Assembly (NCBI RefSeq): GCF_002105155.1
Contig: NW_019028982.1
Coordinates: 186,001-250,000 of the forward strand
Length of the DNA stretch: 64,000 nt
Source: Lobosporangium transversale
Taxonomy: Eukaryota > Mortierellomycota > Mortierellomycetes > Mortierellales > Mortierellaceae
Reading direction: 5' to 3'
Shown in pieces: positions 10,701-21,912 of this stretch (position 1 is its first letter; the number at the start of each line of letters is the position of its first letter). The translations under genes and the position numbers were made by a program. The notes under the pieces were generated by a model. The model was not told the DNA's origin. It saw only the letters and a program-made list of their open reading frames with translations, and did no database searches.

Positions 10701-11670
10701 TTACGCTGTTCTCTTCTTGCGCTTGAGCTCCTTCTCCTCCGCGACATTTTTGTCCCCGCGCTTGACCTTCAATTTGGACCGAATCCCCAGTGACATGTTT
10801 CGAAAAGGCGTGCCCAGTGTTGGAAATGAGCTGCATTCTACATGCTTTTGTCGCTTTCCCTTTAGGCGCTTGCTGGTAATCCGGACCAATGATTGAATCT
10901 GAAACAATTTGAGGAAAAAGACTTGATCCATTGATCTAAGTTCGGATGAACAAGTTGGCATTCTAAGCTCAGAGATCTTTGCATGGATGACAGTATTGCC
11001 AATCATTGCACCAAGGAAAAACACTATCTCAGGCCCGACAGACTGGAAGCTTATGAGTGGCAGATCTTCTTCAAGACCGGGGAGCAGACTATCGAGGCTG
11101 TCTTTTGTAAAAATGGCAATACGGAGGGAATCCGCATTCTTTGACTGTATTGTGGGGCGGGTACCCTTGATTTCTCCATAATATACCTCACGTTTTTCCC
11201 GGGTTCGACCCACAATGTCGGGTTGCCTGGCTTGTCCATCTTGGGCCAAAGCAACTTTTCTGTTCCCGCTCGCGGTCGACGTGCTGTTAAGACTGTTAAA
11301 AGGAATAGCAACAGTTAGACCAAAAGAACGTCCCATTTACCTAATTGCAAACGGCTCAACAATTAAGGATGATATTACCATTTGAATTTTATATGGTCTG
11401 GTATAGTCATAAATTCACGTAAAATCGGCGCGACGACGGACGACATAACATCATTTTCACTTACAATCTCGCACCATGTATTGAAGTGTCGAAACGCGTA
11501 CAGAGCCACAAAAAAAACAGGTAATATGTCTTTTTCTTCGCATTCGCGATAGGATCCTAATATCTTGCCAATGACCGACCTATGATCGATCTCCGGTTCC
11601 TCATCGGTTTCAAGGGCCTTGGGTAGGTATCTCGAGAGATTCGTTGAAACCGAATCCTGCAATCAACAAC

Positions 11671-11707
<37 letters not shown>

Positions 11708-12922
11708 GCATCTACTCAAAACATACAAGCAGACAAAAAACATAATGTCAACAACAACCATAGCCATATCTGCGAACCTGGACCCAAGTGCTCCATAGTG
11801 CAGCTGCTTCCGACGACCGCTTTATGTCTTTCTCTCGCAGCTCGCTGGTATAAAACCGAAGGAGAACTTCCTTTGTGATAGCTGTGATCTCAGGAGTCGT
11901 GAATCCAACATGCTCTTCGTTAAAATGCAGGACACCAGAGAGCAGTCTACATTGATACATTTCATCACGGCGATTAGTTTGTGTAATTTCGCATGAACTG
12001 AATCTCATTTGTATGGAGTCAAACCTACTTACGCAATCTGATCTATTTGCTTGTAGTTCAAAGATGTCTTCTGCTTGATCTTGTTGTAGGACTCCAGTCT
12101 TTTGTCAGCGGGAAGCGGAATGCGAATTCTGGCCGCTTCTTAATCCAGGACATATCTACAGTTTCACTGTAAGGTTGTCCAAATACCTCACTCTCATCAT
12201 CTTTGTCTCCACTAGACAGCTGTTCGAGAGTTCCTGTGACATCTTCTTCATCGACGGCCCCGTCCTCCTGCTCATTTTCATCGTCGTCGCTATTAAAGAC
12301 CGGACGGCGTGGAGGCGACAGTGCTGGCGATGATGTGCCCGAGCCTTGGTTAAATAATGGAGTCCGAGCAGACGAGAATATAACTATCAATCATCGGCCA
12401 TGCAAATATTGAATGAGAACAACAAACAATAACAAACAACATTAAATATAAGTATAAATAATAGTAACCCTTACTTCGGTTCGGACGAACCTCGAAATTA
12501 TCTGATAAAAGCGGAACCACAGTTGCATCATTGACGCTGATATATTTTTTTGTAACAGGCCTACTTCTTTCGAGTATCTCGCGCACAGCCAACATCGTGC
12601 ACATTCGGACTTGATGGTGAATTGCTTGGTCTGCCCAAAATTCTTCACCTTTAGATGCCATCCACACTTTGTAACGATTAAGCAAACGTCGTCTTACGAT
12701 GTACGGTAGAGTTGTTGATTGTAAAACTTGCATAAATAGCGGATGCGCATCTTCCTCGCGATGGAACTCGAGCTCTGCGGCGAATTTCGGCATTTCTATA
12801 TCTTCACCCTTTTTAGCTTTCATTTGTGCCCAACTCAACGGGTCGTTCACACATGATTCAGCTGAATCGGGAGGATGAAAAGGAGGTAGGCTTTCCCGTG
12901 GAGCTGATGATGCCCTCCGCAT
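10701..12922 (-). CDS. Transposon-borne protein of unknown function with PD-(D/E)XK-like motif
   Basis: Six exons join in phase: 12475-12922, 12192-12383, 12033-12138, 11778-11997, 11379-11656 and 10701-11292, giving 611 aa. The introns are 91, 53, 35, 121 and 86 nt, and one holds a run of about 30 A. I do not recognise the protein by name. Exon 1 encodes a charged N-terminus; the middle has an acidic Asp/Glu stretch (SDDDENEQEDGAVDEED). The C-terminal part has QPDIVGRT followed twelve residues later by YYGEIKG, that is PD440...E455-x-K457. This spacing is typical of PD-(D/E)XK nuclease folds, and an upstream helix (WCEIVSENDV) could supply another acid. The tail is strongly basic (KLKVKRGDKN...KELKRKKRTA), suggesting nuclear targeting. 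It sits in tandem with the transposase inside the same TIRs, so it may assist transposition or be captured cargo. Nuclease activity is inference. Confidence 0.65.
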
Positions 12923-13059
12923 TTGTGTTTCTACGCACTCATGATTTAACGTGAACGATTTAATATTAGTGGAGTCCTTATTTTCTTAAAAAACAAAAGA
13001 AACAAAGAATCATTAAGTGGATGTGACGTTATAACATTTGTTAGATCCAACTCGTCTTT

Positions 13060-13099
13060 CCGCCGCCTCGCCGCGTACTAAGCAAAGGTTCGCTAAGAA
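13060..13099 (+). repeat. 40-bp direct repeat, copy 1
   Basis: Identical to 13160-13199 and offset by exactly 100 bp. GC-rich 5' half (CCGCCGCCTCGCCGCG), then TACTAAGCAAAGGTTCGC. Much more GC-rich than its surroundings. Confidence 0.95.
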
Positions 13100-13159
13100 A
13101 GATTCAGTTTCCTAAAGCTAATGTTATAACGTCTAATTAACTGTGAAGCATCTCACAAT

Positions 13160-13199
13160 CCGCCGCCTCGCCGCGTACTAAGCAAAGGTTCGCTAAGAA
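13160..13199 (+). repeat. 40-bp direct repeat, copy 2
   Basis: Second exact copy of 13060-13099. Flanking bases differ on both sides, so the unit boundaries are sharp. Confidence 0.95.
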
Positions 13200-13575
13200 T
13201 GTGCTCATGAAATCTACAGCCCACTTAATGATTCAAATGAATATTCAATTACGGACCTTAAAATGTGTTATTTATAACCACTGAGTACAGTTGATGAAGG
13301 TCAATGCTGGTTGATTGGACAAGATTAATAATGAATCAAAAAGAATTTTGATTGAAAGATTGAAAGAGGGATAATTTTTCGCGTCCTGACTCGGGTCCTT
13401 GTTATCAGAAAAAGGGATAATGTTACGCGACTGCTTATTTTCGAAACACAAAAGTCTGTCTGGACCGGGGTCATTCAGCCAAAGTTGGATTGGCAGGACG
13501 AGGTGATTGCTTAGTTCAGAGCAGGTCTACACCAGCAGGTGAGGCAATGATATAATGAAATATAAATAATTAATA

Positions 13576-15595
13576 CTAACTAAAAGGATTTTGGAATTCT
13601 TTGTCTCGTTGGAAGCCATCCTGCATATCTTTTTGTGAAGATGCCTCTTCCCTATTCTCGTCTTCACAAACTCTTACGAGCTTTTTCAAAAAACTGCGTA
13701 CTCTGTTACTTTTTTTTGCATTATCCAGCATGGCCTCCATTCCCTCCGGAGTGTGCATATCATGCCCACCGGACAACTTGGCCAGTAGCTCAACCGAAGT
13801 GTGAAGTGACTCCTTTGATAGAGGTGAATATGCGTGCTGCTCACAGGGGGTGAAATGGGTCCTTGGACTTCATCGGAAAGATCAGGAAAGTTAGAATCCT
13901 CTACAGAACATGGCCCATTTTTATCTTCCAAAACATCCTGCACATCTTTCTCCGCAATGCGGTTGAGGTTCCAGCTGTTTGCCTCATTCACTGAGGCAAC
14001 CAAGTGCTCGAAGTACGCCCTTTCTTGCTCCTCATAAAGGTGACGTCGAGTGTACCGGAGCGCATGGTTCCGCTCTGCTTTGGTAGTTGACATGGTTTTG
14101 AGGGACTGCCGCATCTCTTCAGGAAGGACCGGCGTTTCAGCAAAGCAATTCCTTAGTGTTGTCGCTTTAACGGAATTCCATGCGTATGGGATAATCGACC
14201 ACGCGTGTCCATTAGAAATAGCCTTCGCCATATTAAACGTTCGGACAAGATGCGACTCATGGGAAAGCATCTCAAGGAATGCTCGCTTGAAAACACTAAT
14301 AACACCTGCGTCAAGGGGCTGCGTAACAGACGTTGAGTTCACCGGGAGCCGTTGGACGCGGAGATGCTTCCAGGGTTGATTGATAGAAGGGTCGCGCATA
14401 TCAATGTTGTTGTGTTGTGGAGCTGAGTCTAGGAGAAGTAGGCTTGGCTCCGTGAGCTGGTCATCGAGTTCTTTCATCCATTTCACAAAGATATGGTTTG
14501 TCATCCACCCCGATTCAGACTTCTTCACAACCATCATTCTTGCCGACACCTCGTCAATGCCCTGGGCGATATTTTTGCCTAATATATAAAATTATATTTT
14601 ATCAAGTTAATGTCTAAGTATTTAATATTTACCAAGGTTTTCAGTAGTTGCTTCTCCTTACCGATGACTAGTGGCTTCAATGCACTCATGGATTCTGTGT
14701 TGAGGAGCGATGTGCCCGAAGCATTGATACAAAATAGAATGGAGACACGGCAGCTCCTATTTGCCTTGATACCGGCTTCCGAGACTTGCGTTGTATAAGA
14801 CTTGTGGTCCAGCTCCTTGAGATAAAATCCTGTCTCATCGCAGTTGTATATGTTGTCAGGCGTGTATAGGGAACATAGCCGCCGAATCTCAACTAGTTCA
14901 GGCTCAATCGCCTTAAGGTCAACCGATGCTGCTTCTCCGTGGACCTGGCAATACGTTATGTTATGGCGCTTTTTGAAAGCATCGAACCAGGAAGCTGAAA
15001 AAGACGGCATTATGTCGTTGGAGTCCAAGTCAAAAGGATCTTTCTGATCGGTGAGAACAATATAGGTAGTTTTAGCCGCTTCCTTTATCATCCTTTTGTT
15101 GACTGGATTGTTTCGCTTCCGCTGATCTTCCAGCCATTTTAAGAGCACCGCCTCAAGCTGAAAATTCTTTCGCTGAGTCATATAACATGCGCCCTTTGGA
15201 TACAACGGAGCCTGTTGTCGAAGCACATCTCTCTTTCTGTAAATGTCGTAAAAAGTAGCCCTTGGAAGCGCATATCCAACCAGGTTACCGAAGCTTCTAA
15301 AGGTTATACTGTGGGGGATACCTTCTTGTCGAAGCGAAAGATATTCGTATATATCAATGAGCTCGATTTTTTGTTCTAGAGTTAAGCACACCTTCGCCAT
15401 TGGGATGGCATGGTTGTCAACTGAAGGAAGGACAAGGGGAGCATGCATATCACAATTCCTTGCACAATCTAGAAGGTCCAAGTACCTCTCCTTCCGCTTG
15501 CGTTCAATCGTTTTTATTTCAGACTTTGTATATTTGCTCTTCTTGGTCACTTCATAAGCAAGAGCCGGTTCTGTGGAGCGTTTTCCAGTTGCCAT
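13576..15595 (-). CDS. Pogo/Tigger-type DDE transposase
   Basis: Cuts out and reinserts the element by binding its TIRs. Exons 14662-15595 and 13845-14578 join in phase (donor gtaagg after ...KPLVI, restoring VIGKNIAQG). A third exon, probably 13576-13788, gives about 626 aa. The last intron is 56 nt with this acceptor; a 32-nt alternative is also in phase. A Lys/Arg-rich N-terminus is followed by a helix-turn-helix region (LTLEQKIELIDIYEY...ALPRATFYDIYRK, about 71-122) and a CENP-B/Tc5-type HTH (about 140-215, with ASWFDAFKKRHNI). The catalytic acids are D253 in NCDETGFYL, D362 in LLLLDSAPQHN and D401 in SVTQPLDAGVISVF. The core looks intact, so the element may be autonomous. The start MATGKRSTEPAL is 386 bp inside the right end. 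Confidence 0.9.
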
Positions 15596-15826
15596 TTTGA
15601 TGCTTGGATACGATTGTTAATGTAAGGGAACTGGTGACACGTTGTGAAGAGTAGCAAGTGGCGGTGGGTTCAAAAATGACTGATTGTTCAAGTCTGCCCT
15701 AATCTGCTACAATAATGATAGCTTTTATACTATTCGGGGACGCCGTGTGGAAGCCATAGGACGTAGTGGGGCTGGGCAAAGAGGCGTAGTGGAGGCGTAG
15801 AATTGTCCGGATATTTCATCAAATAA
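15596..15826. promoter_or_regulatory. Right subterminal region / transposase promoter
   Basis: Lies between the transposase start and the right TIR. It contains a third TGTCCGGATA box (15804-15813), as in the TIR, and a short tandem repeat GAGGCGTAGT/GGAGGCGTAG (15781-15800). Confidence 0.5.
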
Positions 15827-15981
15827 ATTTCACCAGATATGCACTTAGGGGAACCCGTAAATGCAATATCACATGAGTATATATATTTTATAAAGTTTAG
15901 AATACCACCCAATTCAGTAAAACCTAATTATTATCCGGACAAGATTGGCAGCGGGATGTCCGGATATTACGAGTTCGACTG
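15827..15981 (-). repeat. Right terminal inverted repeat (155 bp)
   Basis: Exact inverted copy of 10162-10316. It ends CGAGTTCGACTG, followed by the TA target duplication at 15982-15983. The paired boxes TATCCGGACA and TGTCCGGATA are at 15932-15941 and 15957-15966. Confidence 0.93.
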
Positions 15982-16142
15982 TACGTACAACATCATTCAT
16001 TTCAAGGGTTATTGGATGGTATTGATTAAACAGCATTGATTATTGTGTGCAAAAAAATTTTGCATGGTATATTTTGAATAAACTACTAGCGTGGTATTTT
16101 TTTTTTTTTTTTTTTTTTTTCCTCCCTCTATTACACATCTGT

Positions 16143-18488
16143 TCAAATACGAGCAGTCTCATCTGCTTCAACGGGACTGGTCAAAGTAGAGCTTCCATGT
16201 CGGCTCAGTCCCTTGTCTGGCCTCTTGATGTTATCCTTGTTCTTCATGATTTTGCCAATCTTCTTGAGGACACTGTTCTTTCGTTGCTTACCAACCTCAT
16301 TATCAAAGAGATCGGTACGAGAGTTGTTTGCGTCGCTCGAGCCCAGGGAATCAGCTTCGCTGCTACCTCCAAGGGTACTTCCGACTGTGGAGGATCGGCC
16401 TGCATTGGCCAAGGACTGACCAGAACTGCTGCTGGTACTAGCATCGATTCGATGGAATGTCGGCGATGATGGAGCCTCCGACGATGAAGAACCCTGTCGT
16501 AGTGGGAGCACTGGTGGTGTGTTGGCGCTAGCAAGGGAAGTGGGCTCCTCTGTCAAGAGTGTGCCCATAACCGTAGTCTCCACATGGCCTTCCTCAGTCA
16601 TCACAGTTTCTTGAATCTCAACATGGTAGTTCTGCTTGTCAGCAGGACTGAGTTCACCAAGGTTTACAACCCCAACATCGGTGGTTGACTGCGCAGGCGT
16701 GACGCCACCAGCAATCTGCAAAGAGTCCACCTTGGACTCGATGGACGAAGTCTCGCTTGAGCGCATTATTTTCTTGATTCGACCAAAGGCGCGCCCGCGA
16801 AGTGGCGAGGTAATGTTGGACTGAATGGAAGGAGCACCACTGTTGGCAGAAGAGGAGCGCTTGATGAACTTGGAGAATGTCCTACGAGTCTGGCCTGCAG
16901 ATGTGGGTGAGGTAGGTGAGGTGGGCGAGATAGGTGAAGTGGGCGAGATGGGTGAGGTCACATGGGCTTCTGCGACTGCTGAGGGTGCAGCTGCGACCAC
17001 CAAAGCCTGGGGCTGATTCTTTTCAGGGACAGGTGGAGTTGTCAAGACTGTGGTCTCTGATTGAACATCACGATTGAGGATAATGGTCTTGGTGTCGTCA
17101 CTTTGCGTGGTGTTTGTTGCTGTCGTTGTACTTGTGATTGTGGTTGTAGTTTTAGTCGTGGTTCTCTCTTGGGGCGTCCCTGTGACAGTGATCTCTTCAA
17201 TGATGGTCGAAGTCGCTTCCTTTGGTTCATCTGCTCGGCGTTTGCTCTCTTGCACTTCACTCAGCCCGAACGAATGGTGCTCCGCTGAGCTGCTTGTGCC
17301 TACATCGCTTACAAGTCTCTCCTTATGATCTTCAGTAATGGTTATAGGTGAGGCGCCATCGGAACCGTGATAGTTCTCTCCTAGGATGGGACCATCTTCA
17401 TCAGCTGGGGTCACTACCAATGCGTGATAGTCTGTGGGATTATTATTTTTCAATGGATGGAAGCAGAGACCTAAATGAGATAAAGAGATGGGAATAGAGT
17501 GAATTAACAAAACTACAACGAATCAAAATAGAGGAAATATTGCAGAAGCACAGACGCCCAAATGCATTCTGTCTGTTCAGGGGGAGAGGACATGGAGGAA
17601 GAAATAGAGAAAAAAAAAAAAAAAAAAAAAAAGGAGGAAGAACAGGGGCACGCCAAGAAAGAACAGCTTGGCGCACAATATCTGTCCAGATGTTGTGTTG
17701 TGTATATTGTATGCTGTGGCTGTAGGGGACTGATGAATGAATGACATAGACCGCCCACTGTTCGCCAAGGAACATTAACCTCCTTAAAAAAAGAGAAAGG
17801 GGCAGAGGGCTTGGTAACTATGATATATGAAATCGACATTATGCTCGGAAGGAAGTGAAGAGGCGTAAACAATGGAGGGATAGAAGAGAAGGGTAGGGGA
17901 CGTTTAATGTTGGGATGTTGGACTAGTTAAACTAGCTGGCAACAGAGGGGATAGGTCTGTGTAAATGTCTTTGTTGTTTGTAAAGGTTCCCTTCCTTTCC
18001 TCTTTTGGAAATAGACCCATCAGTAAGGCTAGGTCTTTTGCTCATAGCAAATCAAGTTCTTATCAATGATCATGCAGGACAAGAAGGGAGGCATTTTTAT
18101 TTGGTATGCATTCTCGGCACAATGCATATCTTTTTTCTTCCCATCTCGCTGCGGTAAGATTGCGAAACACGAGAGATGGTAAAGGACAGGATTGTACGGG
18201 AGATGGGATTAAATTTGCACCACCACGAAACCACGAAAGATGGGTGTTCAGGATGAAGAAATAAAAGATTTGATTCAATCTCTTACCGCATGTGATAGCT
18301 TTGAAGGCCAAGGAAAGCCGGTTGGGCTGGGCTATGGGAACCGGAGATACATCTTGTGTCCCTACAGTCTTGAACGTTGTCTGCTCTTGCTCTTCTGGCT
18401 CGAGCGCAGGCACAGATGTGACGGTCGTGTGTGCAGGAAGAATTACGTCCGACATGGACTCTGGCAGTGCTTGATTTGTATTGGTCAT
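16143..18488 (-). CDS. Ser/Thr/Pro-rich protein of unknown function
   Basis: Two exons, 18287-18488 and 16143-17470, join in phase across an 816-bp intron (donor gtaaga, acceptor catttag), giving 509 aa. I do not recognise a named family. Visible features are a short motif at the exon junction (FKAITCGLCFHPL), a Thr-rich run (TTTKTTTTITSTTTATNTT), a tandem SPISPTSPTSPTSP block, and three basic patches (RRTFSKFIKRSSS, GRAFGRIKKIMRSS, KNSVLKKIGKIMKNK). No transmembrane segment is evident. Most of the chain looks intrinsically disordered; the basic amphipathic patches suggest binding to membranes or acidic partners. The start MTNTNQALPES is the first Met of exon 1. Confidence 0.75.
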
Positions 18489-21400
18489 GATATAGTTGTT
18501 ATATTTGTTGAAATATGATTATGGAATGTATCCTGTTATAGCCAATATAAAAAAAAAATATAAAAAAAAAATTAGAACTACTCCCACATCCAGATTTTAT
18601 CTGTTACGAGGACAAGGAATGTCAATATTGTAAACATGATGTTGTAGGGGCTGTAACCATGATAAACTGGTCTGAATAGCAATGATAATAACAATGGCAT
18701 TTACGCCAAATGATGTGACTTTGGGATAGGCTTTTATAACTTTCTTCTGCGCGCGTTCATATGCGTGTGAATGTAAATGTAAGGAGATCGGGAAGAGCAA
18801 GGAGATATGCACGGTAAGATATTAAGTAAGCCAGGGTAGGAGCCAGGGTCATGCATAGATCCACAAACCAAAAGCTCTTATACTATATGAGCAACCAATT
18901 CTTGCAATGCCCTGTCGCCTTTAACAGCAACATCCACAACAATAGCAATACACCACGAAAAAAAAAAAAAAAAAAAAAAAAATGATGGCAATTGCGAGGA
19001 AGAGAATGGCATGATAACACTGCGCACCCCAAAAAATAAAAATCAATGGCAATTGTAATAAAATGGTAGAGGTCATTGCGCTTTGTCGAAGAATGGAGGA
19101 TACCAAGGATACCAAGGGAGGCAGAATGAACATTGATGTCTTGCCTTATAATAAAGCTGCGGGTGCTTTGATTTGCGACAGGGGACCAATAAATGGCAGA
19201 GATAATTGATGAGTTTTATGATTATATAGTTTTACAGAGAAGATACGTCTCACAGCAAGAGAGAAAGAATGAAAGAGAGAAAGAAATAAAGAAAAAAAAG
19301 AAAGAAGAGAGGATGTGAAGATGAGAAGATGTGAGACGAAGAGTAAAGAAGAGAAGAATGAGCTTTGGACGAGAACAATCAAGGGAATTTATATAATCGA
19401 GGAAAAAAAAAAAAAAAAAAAAAAAAAGGGACTCCCAAAACAGAAGAGGTGGAAAGGGGGGTTAATAGGGTGGCGAGTATAATTATTTTTTTTTTACTGC
19501 AGCTGCAACCATGACGATTGCTACGCGAGCGATTGGGCTTGCATTGAAGCATGTGTCCATGGATGAGGCCAAGAAGACAAGATATTCTTGAGTTTGCCAT
19601 GGCTCGTTGCCGGCCTTATTTTTTATTTTATTTTTTTTCGTTTGGCCCTGATGGTGTGCTGTACAGCTGTCATCTGCTGAACCCTAACCTAACCTTGAAC
19701 ACAAAATCGATGTCAATTACCACGCCGCTGTAGCACCTGGTTTTGTTTAAAGAGAATAAAAGGTGAATGAGTGACATGTATCCCATATCTATGCATACAA
19801 ATATACATGTACCTTGTTCATGATGAGTTGGCATAAGAACACCTGATTAAAAAAAAAAGAAAAAGTCAAAAGCAGGTACCAACAATATCAACAACTAACA
19901 ACAGAAGGAAAAAAAAAAAAAAAAAAACTCCCGAAGGACTAAAAAAGATGCGTCGATGAGCAAGGATCAGTCACCATCCCTCTTAAAGTTAAATGGAACC
20001 ATCTTCATCTCATCACTACTAACGCTATCTCGACTTGACACAGTAAGACGACAAGCCAAAGGAAGCAAAATGGTAGCAGATGAGCTAGATGAGCAAGATA
20101 ACAAAGTCGTTGTTTTTTAAAAAGAGAAAAAGACTTACAAGTACAAAGACGGTCCATATAAAGAAACCACTCTCATTACACGAAAAGCTTCTTTATTTCT
20201 ATCCAATCACAAAGAAAGAATACACTTTTACGTTACTTACACCTTATCCTTCGTCTTTCGTGATTTGTCTGATATATACTTTCTCTAGCCACGTTCAGGG
20301 TATATATAAAAAAAAAGGGACACCACAAAAAGGAAATATGGCTGCCCTCTTTTCGCTTCAAATGGAGACAGCAAACACAAGGTTGAGGGTTTACAACGCG
20401 ACAAGTATCTGTTATTGTAATACAAACAATAAAAAAGTTCAACAACAAAAAAATAAGCACTGCTGTTAGTCATACTGTCTCCAACATTCATGCAATTCAT
20501 CGTCAACAACCCATTCCAACAACAGACACCTCCATGTGTTCACCCATTAGTTTCTATAGTAACAGATACACCTGTGTAGTAACTGTGACCAAGAGAGACA
20601 TGGATTCAAAACAATAAAAAGCTATTCGGCAGTATATTCTCCGGTATGTATTTATTCCTACTCATCTCTCTATCCTTTTTTGATCCCATCCTCTTCCCTT
20701 CTTCTCTCCTTTCCCTTTCCTTCTCCCCTTCCATTCTGTATTTCAATAAAACCCCGCACAAGGAAGAGAGACTTTGGTCAGCAGACCGCATGTCTGCATG
20801 CAATGGTTTAGCATAAAAAAAAGAAAAAGGCCTCTCACTTTATTTTTTGCCCTGAAGATGACCAAAAATCTTCCCAGTGCGGAGACCAAGATGAAAAAAA
20901 AAAACAAACCCGCAATGTTTTTTGTTTGTGGCATGGTACAGTATATATTATAGTACATTATGGTATATATATATTTATAAGCTTGGTATATTCTATTCCA
21001 AAGCTCTTTTACATTGCATGGGAAAGTAAAAAGGAGAGAGTGAAAAAAAAAGATCACGCATCCACACAATCGAAAGCAAGACTATCTTGTGTAATCCGCT
21101 GTCAAATACACTTGATCTCCCGAGTGAACAAGGAGATATTTCTGTCCTCCCCCCCTTTGGTGACACGACGATACGCGTAGCAATGCTTTTTGAGTGTTAC
21201 ACTAATGTCAATGAAAAAAGAAATAAAAAGTTCTACAAGTACAACCCACTAACAAAAATAAACACATATATAAAAGTATATATTTATATACAGGTTTCTG
21301 CTTTCGGCAGAAAAAAAATAAAATAAAATAAAGGTTCTTGAGCGGGAGATTGTCAAACGATGGAGAAAATACCTTGTTCAAGACAGGGGTTGCAATACTC

Positions 21401-21912
21401 GTCATTGATTATTGATAGAACCAAAGTTTTTTTTTTTTTTTTGCAACATTCATCAACCCATTTGGCTAACGAACCATGCCGAGAAAAAACTATGCATAAG
21501 ATGTGGTGGAGGAGGAGAACAAGGGATGAATGTCATTCTAATCAAGCCCTTGATTTTGCACAGACTCTACATGTACAGCGTCTTCATTTCTCAAAAAAAA
21601 CTACTGTATTAGGTGATCTTTTTTTTTTATTTTTTTTATACCACTCTCTCATCCCTTTCATTTTGGATTTTCAGGATTGAATAGATGTGGAAGGATCCCA
21701 CATTTCTAATGATGTAGTGTGGAATTCGGATAATGAGATAATGACCACATACATACCGTACATTCATGAATTTCAGCATTTCCCCTTCCCCTTTATTTTA
21801 TTTTATTTTATTTTTTTTTCAATTGCCACTTTTGGAACAAGCACACAAAAAAAAAAAGCTTTATGTATCTTTGTATTTGTAGTTCATAGCGTATTTATGC
21901 AATTACGTTTGC
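18489..21912. other. Gene-poor intergenic region
   Basis: 3.4 kb with A/T runs (about 18957-18982, 19403-19428, 19910-19927, 21427-21442) and AT-rich simple sequence. Every open frame I inspected is short and biased to Phe or Lys. No exon chain with plausible splice sites was found. It includes the 5' flank of the Ser/Thr/Pro-rich gene and the 3' flank of the glucanase gene. Confidence 0.6.

Larger units (their letters stand above)
13007..13234. repeat. Nested inverted repeats around direct repeats
   Basis: Outer arms are GAATCATTAAGTGG (13007-13020) and its exact complement CCACTTAATGATTC (13221-13234). Inner arms are ACGTTATAACATT (13026-13038) and AATGTTATAACGT (13120-13132). The two 40-bp direct repeats lie inside the outer arms, the first of them also inside the inner arms. 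The structure could be a regulatory or transposase-binding module, or an old nested insertion. Confidence 0.85.
12923..13575. promoter_or_regulatory. Inter-gene region of the transposon with structured repeats
   Basis: 650 bp between the transposase stop and the start of the second gene, both on the minus strand, so it should contain the second gene's promoter. It holds nested inverted repeats and two 40-bp direct repeats (listed separately), plus a looser repeated pair resembling GGGATAAT...CGCG near 13370 and 13414. Confidence 0.55.
10162..15981. mobile_element. Complete 5.8-kb pogo/Tigger-like DNA transposon with a second gene
   Basis: Both ends begin CAGTCGAACTCG and are flanked by TA (10160-10161 and 15982-15983), the target-site duplication of the Tc1/mariner/pogo superfamily. 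The terminal inverted repeats are 155 bp each and I see no mismatch between them, which implies recent insertion or recent activity. Inside, both genes lie on the minus strand: a transposase with CENP-B/Tc5-type DNA-binding regions and a DDD catalytic core (13576-15595), and a six-exon gene of unknown role with a PD-(D/E)XK-like motif (10701-12922). A block of direct and nested inverted repeats lies between them. Pogo-type elements are typically 2-3 kb with one gene and short TIRs, so this one is unusually large. Confidence 0.92.

Noticed and set aside
11293..11336. Start codon giving MGRSFGLTVAIPF for the transposon's second gene
   Set aside because: The preceding exon joins in phase to the acceptor at 11293, which skips this Met; the stretch is intronic.
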